A stretch of 8,358 nt of DNA from Bacteroidota bacterium (GTDB taxonomy: Bacteria; Bacteroidota; Bacteroidia; Chitinophagales; Chitinophagaceae), in contig JANYAL010000316.1 in assembly GCA_025361325.1 (NCBI GenBank), positions 1 through 8,358 on the forward strand, written 5' to 3'. Below are positions 1 through 5,730 of this stretch, piece after piece. Position numbers and translations under genes: made by a program. Within the stretch, counting starts at the first letter, position 1; the number at the start of each line of letters is the position of its first letter. A model generated the notes under the pieces. The model was not told the origin of the DNA, ran no database searches, and was given only the letters and a program-made list of their open reading frames with translations.

Positions 1-2
1 AT

Positions 3-956
3 CATGAGCTCACTATTGGTTGTGCAGGAGGTGTTGATGTGACAGCTACCGGCACTTATGAGATGGATGTAACACCTAAGGGGTCAGTCGCCTACCGCCT
101 CACCCTGAAAGGATTGACAGGAGGCCATTCTGGAATGGACATTCATAAAGGACGCGGAAATGCCAACAAGCTGATAAACCGGGTACTGCTTGCTGCAGTT
201 AAGGAATTCGGTCTGCAGTTCAGCATCATCGACGGAGGAGGACTGCGAAATGCCATACCCAGAGAATCCTTCGCGGAAGTTGTGGTTACTGAACCAGATT
301 CACAGAATCTGTTGGCTTTTATCAAAGCAGAGGAGCAGGTTCTCACGAACGAATATCATAGTACTGATCCCAACCTCACCCTCAGCCTGGAACCCGTTGC
401 ATTACCTGCACAGGTGGCATCGGATGCCTTCAGTTACAGGCTACTTCGTTGCTTATCTGCCTGCCCTAACGGTATTTACCGCATGAGCCCCGATATCGCC
501 GGACTGGTACAGACCTCCAATAATCTTGCCCGTGTGCTGGTAAAGGACGGAAACTTCTCTGTATTGTGCCTAACCCGCAGTGCTGTGGACAGCGAGAAGA
601 TGGACCTTGCCAAAGCCATACGCAATACATTCGAACTCTGCGGGGCGAACGTTGAATTCGCCGGCTCCTTTCCCGGTTGGGCACCCAGGCCTGATGCGCC
701 CATCGTTAAGCTGATGCGTGAACTGTATACTGAGAAGTTTAAAGAAGAACCCCTGGTGAATGCCTGCCATGCCGGCCTGGAATGTGGTATCATCGGTGCC
801 AATTACCCGGGTATACAGATGATATCCTTTGGTCCCAATATATTGGGTGCGCATTCGCCTGATGAGAAAGTGCAAGTGAGTTCTGTTCACAAATTCTGGG
901 GATTTTTGCTGGAAACACTCAAACGCATTCCTCCACGACCCGCTAATGCCACCTGA
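3..956 (+). CDS. pepD: PepD-type cytosolic dipeptidase (aminoacyl-histidine dipeptidase, M20 family), 5' end outside window
   Basis: This is the C-terminal 317 residues of a zinc dipeptidase that hydrolyses Xaa-His and other dipeptides in the cytoplasm. The frame is open from the window edge; the GTG at 39 is only an internal Val codon, because the frame upstream already reads the PepD motif ELTIGCAGG. Next comes the lid/dimerisation domain with GGHSGMDIHKGRGNA (nt 120-164), whose His is conserved in the family. The C-terminal catalytic part has GLECG (nt 774-788) and FGPNILGAHSPDE (nt 828-866); the His at 852-854 matches the last metal ligand of PepD. Family proteins are about 485 residues, so roughly 170 are missing, including the N-terminal metal ligands. 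These lie beyond the edge, so this is truncation by the window, not a pseudogene. The stop overlaps the next start (TGATG). Family call is firm; substrate range is inferred. Confidence 0.93.
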   Translation, partial: HELTIGCAGGVDVTATGTYEMDVTPKGSVAYRLTLKGLTGGHSGMDIHKGRGNANKLINRVLLAAVKEFGLQFSIIDGGGLRNAIPRESFAEVVVTEPDSQNLLAFIKAEEQVLTNEYHSTDPNLTLSLEPVALPAQVASDAFSYRLLRCLSACPNGIYRMSPDIAGLVQTSNNLARVLVKDGNFSVLCLTRSAVDSEKMDLAKAIRNTFELCGANVEFAGSFPGWAPRPDAPIVKLMRELYTEKFKEEPLVNACHAGLECGIIGANYPGIQMISFGPNILGAHSPDEKVQVSSVHKFWGFLLETLKRIPPRPANAT

Positions 957-1714
957 TGAACATATCCTTTTCTGCTTACCAGTTTCTGATATGGATATGG
1001 ATGGGCCTTGCCCTGGCAGTATTCTTTTTACTGCTACGCATTAATGCGCCCTATGGCAGGCACAGCTCCGCGAAATGGGGACCTACCATCGATAATCACC
1101 TGGCGTGGCTGCTCATGGAATTACCGGCCCTTGTTGTAATGTGCTTTTGTTTCATCCGGGTGATTGGTTATTCCACGGTAATTGCCGTGCTTACCGGTCT
1201 GTATTGCCTGCACTATATCAACCGTACCGTCATTTTCCCGTTCCGGATCAGGACAAGGGGTAAGAGGATGCCTGTAGTGATCATGGGTTCAGCTGTATTC
1301 TTCAACCTGGTGAATACCTTTTTCCTTGGTTATTACTTTATACATTTTGCAGCATACCCGGATAATTATTTTCAAAGACCTGCTTCCATTGCCGGGGGTA
1401 TTCTATTCTTCACAGGCCTATGCATCAACTGGTGGGCCGACAACCGGCTAATACATCTGCGCATGCCTGGAGAAACCGGTTATAAGATCCCTACAAGTGG
1501 TCTGTTCAATTTTATCAGTTGTCCCAATATGATGGGCGAACTGCTGGAGTGGACTGGATATGCCATTGTTTGCTGGAACCTGCCTGCCCTGGCATTTCTG
1601 GTGTGGACAGCTGCCAACCTGTTACCACGTGCACTGGCGCATCACCGGTGGTATCAGAAAGAATTCAGGGATTACCCAAGCGGGCGAAAAGCGATCATCC
1701 CTTACCTGTTATAA
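956..1714 (+). CDS. steroid 5-alpha-reductase family membrane protein (3-oxo-5-alpha-steroid 4-dehydrogenase-like)
   Basis: A 252-residue integral membrane protein with about six or seven hydrophobic helices and the whole-length pattern of the SRD5A family, which reduces the delta-4 bond of 3-oxo-steroids with NADPH. Visible landmarks: APYGR (31-35), MELP with Glu55, HYxxR (His86, Tyr87, Arg90), NWWAD (Asn158, Asp162), MPGETGYKIP (170-179), CPNMMGELLEW (Asn191, Glu195), and the C-terminal HHRWYQKEFRDYP (229-241) then RKAIIP. By comparison with human SRD5A2, Glu55 and Tyr87 match catalytic Glu57/Tyr91, and Asn158, Asp162, Asn191, Glu195 and His229 match NADPH contacts. The Gln before the catalytic Glu is Met here, so the substrate pocket may differ. 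The ATG overlaps the pepD stop by one base, implying translational coupling. The real substrate (steroid, other enone lipid) is unknown. Confidence 0.88.
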   Translation: MNISFSAYQFLIWIWMGLALAVFFLLLRINAPYGRHSSAKWGPTIDNHLAWLLMELPALVVMCFCFIRVIGYSTVIAVLTGLYCLHYINRTVIFPFRIRTRGKRMPVVIMGSAVFFNLVNTFFLGYYFIHFAAYPDNYFQRPASIAGGILFFTGLCINWWADNRLIHLRMPGETGYKIPTSGLFNFISCPNMMGELLEWTGYAIVCWNLPALAFLVWTAANLLPRALAHHRWYQKEFRDYPSGRKAIIPYLL

Positions 1715-1787
1715 TAAGGCGTTCTGAGATGAGACAAGGTCTATGAAACAGGTTGAACAATCTTCTTTAAGTCCCGTTTGCAGTTCT

Positions 1788-3227
1788 TTAAATCATCTTC
1801 CCGATCATCTTTCCCAGCATCATCAGCCCGTAATCCACTTCATCGCTCCAGGGTTTGCCAAACGTGAGGCGTATACAGTTTGAGTAATTGTTGCTGGAAG
1901 AGAAGATCTTTCCCGGAACAATGGATATCTTGTTCTTCATGGCCTCTGTACGCAACTTGAACGCGTTTACTTTCCTGTTCAGTTCAAGCCAGAGGATGAA
2001 CCCTCCCTGTGGGCGCGATACCTTGGTATCCTTGGGGAAGTATTTAATGATGGCCTGCACATAACGCAGGCTCTGGGTATGCAGGGCTTTGCGCAGGCTC
2101 TTCAAATGATATTCATACCTGCCGTGCAGGAGGAAATGTGCCATAGCAGCCTGGGTAAGGGTAGGACTGCTGATGTTCTGTATACGCTTCATCTGGTTCA
2201 CCGGATCAAAAAACCTGCCCGGTATCGCCCAGCCAATACGGTATCCGGGGGATAATGACTTGGAAAGGGAGGAACAATACATCACCATGCCCTTAGTGTC
2301 AAAATATTTACAGGGCTTTGGCCGCGCCTTGCCGAAGTAAAGTTCACCATAAATATCATCCTCCACCAGCGGGATATTATTTTTTGTTATGATCTCCACC
2401 AGTTGCTTCTTGTTCTCATCGCTCATGCAGCTTCCCAGGGGATTATTGTAATTGGGTACGAATACTGCAGCTTTGATATTGAACTTCCTGATTGCTTTTT
2501 TAAAGTGATCCAGATTGATGCCTGACACCGCATCACAGGGTATCTCTACTACTTTCAGCCCCAGGCTTTCTATGGCCTGGTAGATTCCGAAATAGGCAGG
2601 ACTTTCCACTGCTACCATATCGCCCGGCGCAGTGACCGCCTTTAAACTCATGGTGATGGCTTCCAGGCAGCCCCCGGTGATGATCACTTCATCTGCTTTG
2701 ATCTTACCTCCCCAGTTGAATGCCAGTTTAGCGATCTGTTTACGCAGTTCCAGGTTACCCTGGGTATTCTCGTAATTGATGCAATTGTTACGGGTATTGC
2801 GCAGGGCAAACATAACCGATTTATTGATCTTGGCGGCAGGCAGCAGGGAAGGGTCCGGTACGGCCAGCGCAAAATTGGTGACATCATTGGCCACGATATC
2901 AGTATAGATGGAAGAGATCATCTCCTTTACACTCACGTCGTGTGAAAAGGCATCCCTGAGGGGCGTATTGGGCAATTCGGGAAAGCGGTGATGATTGAAC
3001 CGCACATAGTAGCCCGACTTGGGCCTCGACTCGATCAGTCCCATCCCTTCGAGGTGGTAATAAGCCTGGAAGGCTGTGCCCATACTGATGCCATATTCCT
3101 CGCTCAATACACGCACGGAGGGAAGTTTGTCTCCGATACGCAGTACTTCCTGCTCAATCATGTTTTCTATGCCTTCTGATACCTGCAGGTAGATATGATC
3201 ATTGGAATGAAATCTGTTCTTTGCCAT
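1788..3227 (-). CDS. MocR-family transcriptional regulator (GntR winged helix fused to class I aminotransferase domain)
   Basis: A 479-residue regulator. Residues about 8-77 form a GntR-type winged helix (IGDKLPSVRVLSEEYGISMG, then YHLEGMGLIESRPKSGYYV). A linker follows, and residues about 115-479 form a fold-type I aminotransferase domain. The PLP-site set looks complete: NYNNPLG (259-265), EDDIY (289-293), SLSKSLSPGYRIGW with the likely Schiff-base Lys323, and a late Arg in IRLTFG (452-457). In this family the domain usually senses PLP or an amino acid adduct. I chose the ATG at 3227; a TTG at 3251 would add eight residues but overlaps the promoter -7 element and likely precedes the transcription start. 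The gene diverges from ilvE, its probable target. The C-terminus ends in a small tandem GKMIGKMI. The fusion architecture is certain; the effector and target are inferred. Confidence 0.92.
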   Translation of the reverse strand: MAKNRFHSNDHIYLQVSEGIENMIEQEVLRIGDKLPSVRVLSEEYGISMGTAFQAYYHLEGMGLIESRPKSGYYVRFNHHRFPELPNTPLRDAFSHDVSVKEMISSIYTDIVANDVTNFALAVPDPSLLPAAKINKSVMFALRNTRNNCINYENTQGNLELRKQIAKLAFNWGGKIKADEVIITGGCLEAITMSLKAVTAPGDMVAVESPAYFGIYQAIESLGLKVVEIPCDAVSGINLDHFKKAIRKFNIKAAVFVPNYNNPLGSCMSDENKKQLVEIITKNNIPLVEDDIYGELYFGKARPKPCKYFDTKGMVMYCSSLSKSLSPGYRIGWAIPGRFFDPVNQMKRIQNISSPTLTQAAMAHFLLHGRYEYHLKSLRKALHTQSLRYVQAIIKYFPKDTKVSRPQGGFILWLELNRKVNAFKLRTEAMKNKISIVPGKIFSSSNNYSNCIRLTFGKPWSDEVDYGLMMLGKMIGKMI

Positions 3228-3239
3228 AATGGTATGATC

Positions 3240-3250
3240 TGATATAGTCA
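3240..3250 (+). repeat. operator-like 11-base motif, copy 1 (TGATATAGTCA)
   Basis: First of three same-orientation copies of TrATATAGTyw in the MocR-ilvE gap. It overlaps the end of the MocR -7 element, a position suited to autorepression. MocR regulators such as GabR are known to bind direct repeats; that this motif is the site here is inference. Confidence 0.5.
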
Positions 3251-3282
3251 AAAATACTTAATCTGAATCTGTTTTAAACAAA
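3249..3282 (-). promoter_or_regulatory. candidate Bacteroidota promoter for the MocR gene
   Basis: On the minus strand TTTG (3282-3279) is followed after 22 bases by TATTTTTG (3256-3249), an exact match to the TAnnTTTG -7 element, within the 17-23 base spacing described for Bacteroidota sigma factors. Transcription would begin only some 15-20 bases before the ATG at 3227, giving a short leader and arguing against a TTG start at 3251. The TG of the -7 element is shared with the operator-like motif at 3240-3250, so a protein bound there would block this promoter. Confidence 0.6.
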
Positions 3283-3336
3283 GAAATATGCCAAAATTTG
3301 TGCCGTAATACATAATTTCAAAGAAATGAATGGTGT

Positions 3337-3370
3337 GTTGGGCGTCAGCGGGTTCTCTAATATAGTTTAG
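3337..3370 (+). promoter_or_regulatory. candidate promoter for ilvE
   Basis: TTG (3338-3340) is followed after 22 bases by TAGTTTAG (3363-3370), one mismatch from TAnnTTTG. Spacing equals that of the divergent MocR promoter. It would give a leader of about 45 bases before the ATG at 3423. The -7 region overlaps operator-like copy 2. Weaker than the MocR promoter because of the mismatch and the shortened -33 element. Confidence 0.42.
3358..3368 (+). repeat. operator-like 11-base motif, copy 2 (TAATATAGTTT)
   Basis: Matches copy 3 in its first nine bases. It overlaps the candidate ilvE -7 element and starts exactly 32 bases before copy 3, about three helical turns, so the two copies face the same side of the DNA. 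Confidence 0.48.
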
Positions 3371-3389
3371 AACTGAAAATATAACTTAT

Positions 3390-3400
3390 TAATATAGTCA
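3390..3400 (+). repeat. operator-like 11-base motif, copy 3 (TAATATAGTCA)
   Basis: Ten of eleven bases match copy 1 (they differ only at the second base); the copy lies 22 bases before the ilvE start codon, inside the likely leader. With copy 2 it forms a direct-repeat pair of the kind used by dimeric MocR regulators. Binding here would be expected to repress ilvE unless the true promoter lies elsewhere. Confidence 0.48.
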
Positions 3401-3422
3401 TAAACATTTTAAATCAGGTAAT

Positions 3423-4490
3423 ATGGAAACTGAAGCAACCTTTCCGGTGACCCAAACACGAAACTCAAGGATCCACGAAGTGGATTTCGATCACCTGGAA
3501 TTCGGGAAATATGTATCCGATCACATGCTGGTATGCGATTATGCAAAAGGGGGATGGGAGCAGGCTGAGATCGTACCCTATGGAAATCTTACCATGAGCC
3601 CTTCCACGCTGGCCCTGCATTACGGGCAGACCGTCTTTGAAGGTATGAAGGCATTCCGTATGGCCGATGGGCGTATCAATATATTCCGGCTCGAAAGGCA
3701 TTATGAACGCTTTGTGCGCTCGCTGAACCGGATGTGCATGGCAATCCTGCCGAAGGAAGTGTTCATGGAGGGCCTGATGCAGTTGGTTGAACTGGACAAA
3801 GCCTGGGTGCCCACACAACCGGGCAGTGCGTTATATCTCCGCCCTTTCATGTATGCCAGTGAGTCCAGGTTCGGGGTGAAGGTATCTGACGAATACCGTT
3901 ACATCGTATTTACCGGCCCGGTGCCATCCCTGTACGTGAACCCCATCAAAGTAAAGGTGGAAACACATTACGCCAGGGCGGCTAAAGGCGGTACCGGCTT
4001 CGCCAAGTGCGGGGGCAATTACGGGGGAGCTTTCCTGCCCACCAAGGATGCACGGGATCATGGATACGACCAGGTATTATGGACCGATAGTGCCACCAAT
4101 TCATTCATCGAGGAATCAGGTATGATGAATGTGATGTTCGTCATCAACGGGGTACTTGTTACGCCGGCATTATCCGATTCCATACTCGGGGGCATCACCC
4201 GTGAATCACTGCTCATCCTTGCTACCGAAATGGGTTTACGCTCAGAAGAAAGACCTGTTTCTGTCAGCGAACTGGAAAAGGCGTTCCAGGCTGGTACCAT
4301 TACGGAAGCATTTGGTGCAGGTACTGCAGCCGTTGTAGCACCCATCAACACCATACATATCAATGGCATCGATTATTCCCTGCAGGGGTATACACCGGAG
4401 AACATATTATACAAATTAAAAGCAAAGCTGGACGCTATACGTGCCGGAACGGAAGCTGATGTGCATGGCTGGAATTATATCATAGGTTGA
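3423..4490 (+). CDS. ilvE: branched-chain amino acid aminotransferase
   Basis: A 355-residue fold-type IV PLP enzyme that interconverts Leu, Ile and Val with their 2-oxo acids, using glutamate/2-oxoglutarate, in the cytoplasm. Visible motifs: LHYGQTVFEGMKAFR (65-79), INIFRLERHYERF (85-97), the PLP site FAKCGGNYGGAF (193-204) with Schiff-base Lys195 and Tyr200, EESGMMN with Glu231 (expected contact to the PLP ring nitrogen), LGGITRESLL (255-264), and FGAGTAAVVAPI (297-308) which shapes the cofactor phosphate site. Length and motifs fit the eukaryote-like BCAT group common in Bacteroidota. The start follows a weak AGG (3416-3418). It diverges from a MocR regulator with operator-like repeats between them and appears monocistronic, followed by a strong hairpin. 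No key residue is missing. A D-amino acid or ADCL enzyme of the same fold is much less likely. Confidence 0.94.
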   Translation: METEATFPVTQTRNSRIHEVDFDHLEFGKYVSDHMLVCDYAKGGWEQAEIVPYGNLTMSPSTLALHYGQTVFEGMKAFRMADGRINIFRLERHYERFVRSLNRMCMAILPKEVFMEGLMQLVELDKAWVPTQPGSALYLRPFMYASESRFGVKVSDEYRYIVFTGPVPSLYVNPIKVKVETHYARAAKGGTGFAKCGGNYGGAFLPTKDARDHGYDQVLWTDSATNSFIEESGMMNVMFVINGVLVTPALSDSILGGITRESLLILATEMGLRSEERPVSVSELEKAFQAGTITEAFGAGTAAVVAPINTIHINGIDYSLQGYTPENILYKLKAKLDAIRAGTEADVHGWNYIIG

Positions 4491-4535
4491 GGCCGGTTCA
4501 AAAACCGTAACAAAATAAAATTTTGGAATTTTAAA

Positions 4536-4600
4536 GCGGGCTTCGGCAGGTAACATAAAAAAAAGCATCAAGTCTTTTCTTTATACCTGCCGAAGCCTGT
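4536..4600 (+). terminator. long hairpin downstream of ilvE, possible transcription stop
   Basis: GGCTTCGGCAGGTA (4539-4552) is perfectly complementary to TACCTGCCGAAGCC (4584-4597). Three more pairs (two G-U) extend the base to 4536/4600. Inside, after a 3-base bulge, TAAAAAAAAG (4556-4565) pairs with CTTTTCTTTA (4574-4583) with one mismatch, leaving an 8-base loop. It starts 46 bases after the ilvE stop. There is no U-tract after it on the plus strand, so it is not a textbook terminator; it may block 3' exonuclease or serve another role. Confidence 0.55.
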
Positions 4601-4644
4601 ATACTTACTAACCCGATGCTTTCCACTCAAGTTGCTACGATCTT

Positions 4645-4716
4645 TTTTACGAATCTACGCTTCTCAAATGCACCTGAATAGTCTCAATCCTTTTACTGAC
4701 TTACGCTGCTCAAATG
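4645..4716. repeat. 26-base imperfect direct repeat, 46-base period
   Basis: Positions 4645-4670 and 4691-4716 match at 21 of 26 bases. The core TACGCTTCTCAAATG (4656-4670) and TACGCTGCTCAAATG (4702-4716) differ at one base. The repeat lies in non-coding DNA and I do not recognise it as part of a known element. Confidence 0.55.
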
Positions 4717-4792
4717 TTTATACAAGGTACTTTATCTTATAGCCTCTTTCCAAATTTTCACCCCTGTTAATATGCACCTGTTTTGCACCTAG

Positions 4793-4801
4793 TTATCCAC
4801 A
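4793..4801 (+). other. exact DnaA-box word TTATCCACA (isolated)
   Basis: This matches the strongest E. coli DnaA box. No second good box is visible nearby, so it does not support an origin; one chance copy in a window this size is possible. Confidence 0.25.
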
Positions 4802-4841
4802 CTACATACCTGGCGGGTTTTTAATTCCGCCAAATCTAAAA

Positions 4842-4872
4842 TTGTAACTTAACCTTGCACAGTACTATTTTG
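4842..4872 (+). promoter_or_regulatory. weak promoter-like site for the duplicated-domain membrane protein
   Basis: TTG (4842-4844) is followed after 21 bases by TATTTTG (4866-4872), which resembles TAnnTTTG but is one base short. A start a few bases later would leave a very short A/T-rich leader before the ATG at 4893. Suggestive only. Confidence 0.3.
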
Positions 4873-4892
4873 TTTCATTTAAAACTTAACAA

Positions 4893-5687
4893 ATGAAAAT
4901 GAATTTAGGAGTATGGATCGGGATCATTGGGGGTATACTCGGACTGGCTGTTGGAATTGGAGCGGTATTGGCAACCACCGGCAGCATGGGAATTTATATA
5001 GCAGGTGGTATGCTACTGATATTCGGTGGCATGTTTTTCCTGTTCTACAAACTATTTTTCGGTCCCCTGATTAATGCGAATCGTTTACAGAAGAACGGGG
5101 TTGCGGGGAAGGCGTTGATCAAAGAAGTGCATGACACCGGCGTCACCATTAATAATGCTCCTCAAGTGCGCCTGGTTCTGGAAATAAAGAATTACCTGGG
5201 CCAGACCTATACAACCCGCATACGCACCCTGGTATCACGGCTTAACCCCGGGATGTACCAGACGGGAATGATCGTGCCGGTGCGCATCGATCCAAAGAAT
5301 GATAATAATGTGATCATTTACTGGGATAATGATAGCTCAAACAGCAGCCAGAAACAAAATGCTGCCAGTAGTGGCGGGATGTCCATTGCAGGATCATTGG
5401 AAAAGAACATCATGCAGCAACAGGAAACTGACGACGCCATACGGTCTGCAGGTAGCAGAGCACGTGCCATTGTAAAGAACTATAACTGGCTGGGTGTATA
5501 TCTGAACGGCCATAATCCTTACGTGGAGTTGCAGGTGGAAGTGCTGCCGGATGGCGCAACTGCCTTTTCCGCGACTGTAAAAGGTGTGATACAGGAATCT
5601 TCAGTGCCAAGGTACCAACCCGGCCAGGAGATATTTATCAAATACAATCCCCTCGATAATACAAAAGTGGCTATGGATCATTCCTGA
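4893..5687 (+). CDS. membrane protein with two N-terminal helices and a duplicated soluble domain (DUF3592-like)
   Basis: Function not recognised. The 264-residue protein has two hydrophobic helices (about 5-27, Gly-rich, and 31-54), then two copies of one roughly 80-residue beta-rich domain (64-145 and 182-264) joined by a Ser/Gln/Asn-rich linker (146-181). Shared pattern: a Gly then A-x-I in the first strand, a Gly and Asn-rich turn, PxVxLxxE, a Gly turn, then PG or PxxxPG, a VxI strand, and DP/NPxNxxxV. The pattern resembles the DUF3592 domains found in many bacterial membrane proteins. Either the inner-membrane surface or the periplasm could hold the soluble part; topology is not decidable by eye. 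No catalytic residues are evident. It stands alone on the plus strand and converges on the next gene with 43 bases between stops. No Shine-Dalgarno sequence; the ATG at 4893 precedes the first helix directly. Confidence 0.82.
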   Translation: MKMNLGVWIGIIGGILGLAVGIGAVLATTGSMGIYIAGGMLLIFGGMFFLFYKLFFGPLINANRLQKNGVAGKALIKEVHDTGVTINNAPQVRLVLEIKNYLGQTYTTRIRTLVSRLNPGMYQTGMIVPVRIDPKNDNNVIIYWDNDSSNSSQKQNAASSGGMSIAGSLEKNIMQQQETDDAIRSAGSRARAIVKNYNWLGVYLNGHNPYVELQVEVLPDGATAFSATVKGVIQESSVPRYQPGQEIFIKYNPLDNTKVAMDHS

Positions 5688-5730
5688 ATGGACTGTCAAG
5701 GTTTATAAACCCGCCCGGTATTTTGTCTCC

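Larger units (their letters stand above)
4491..4892. other. 402-base gene-free region between ilvE and the next gene
   Basis: I see no coding frame that looks real on either strand. The stretch holds a long hairpin (4536-4600) and a downstream arm complementary to its loop (4615-4622), a 26-base imperfect direct repeat (4645-4670 and 4691-4716), GCACCT words at 4671, 4775 and 4785, an exact DnaA-box word (4793-4801), a 6-bp hairpin TGGCGG/CCGCCA (4811-4832), and a weak promoter-like site (4842-4872). It is more structured than the other gaps here and could hide a small RNA. Confidence 0.6.

Noticed and set aside
39..41. GTG as start of the dipeptidase
   Set aside because: The frame is open and PepD-like upstream to the window edge, so this is an internal Val codon.
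1519..1746. 75-residue plus-strand frame running past the reductase stop
   Set aside because: It overlaps the most conserved part of the reductase in another frame and has no family resemblance.
1715..1787. Terminator between the convergent reductase and MocR genes
   Set aside because: No stable inverted repeat with a T-tract could be found in these 73 bases.
3249..3251. TTG start for the MocR regulator
   Set aside because: It overlaps the exact -7 promoter element; the ATG at 3227 is preferred.
4811..4832. 6-bp hairpin TGGCGG/CCGCCA as a terminator
   Set aside because: Short stem, no T-tract on either side, and no gene reading into it after the earlier hairpin.
4491..4892. Chromosome origin, prompted by the DnaA box and AT-rich DNA
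   Set aside because: Only one good box, no dnaA or other origin-linked genes, and no box cluster.
5700..5711. Perfect 12-base palindrome GGTTTATAAACC between convergent genes
   Set aside because: It is AT-rich with no loop or T-tract, so not a convincing terminator; no second copy was noticed.
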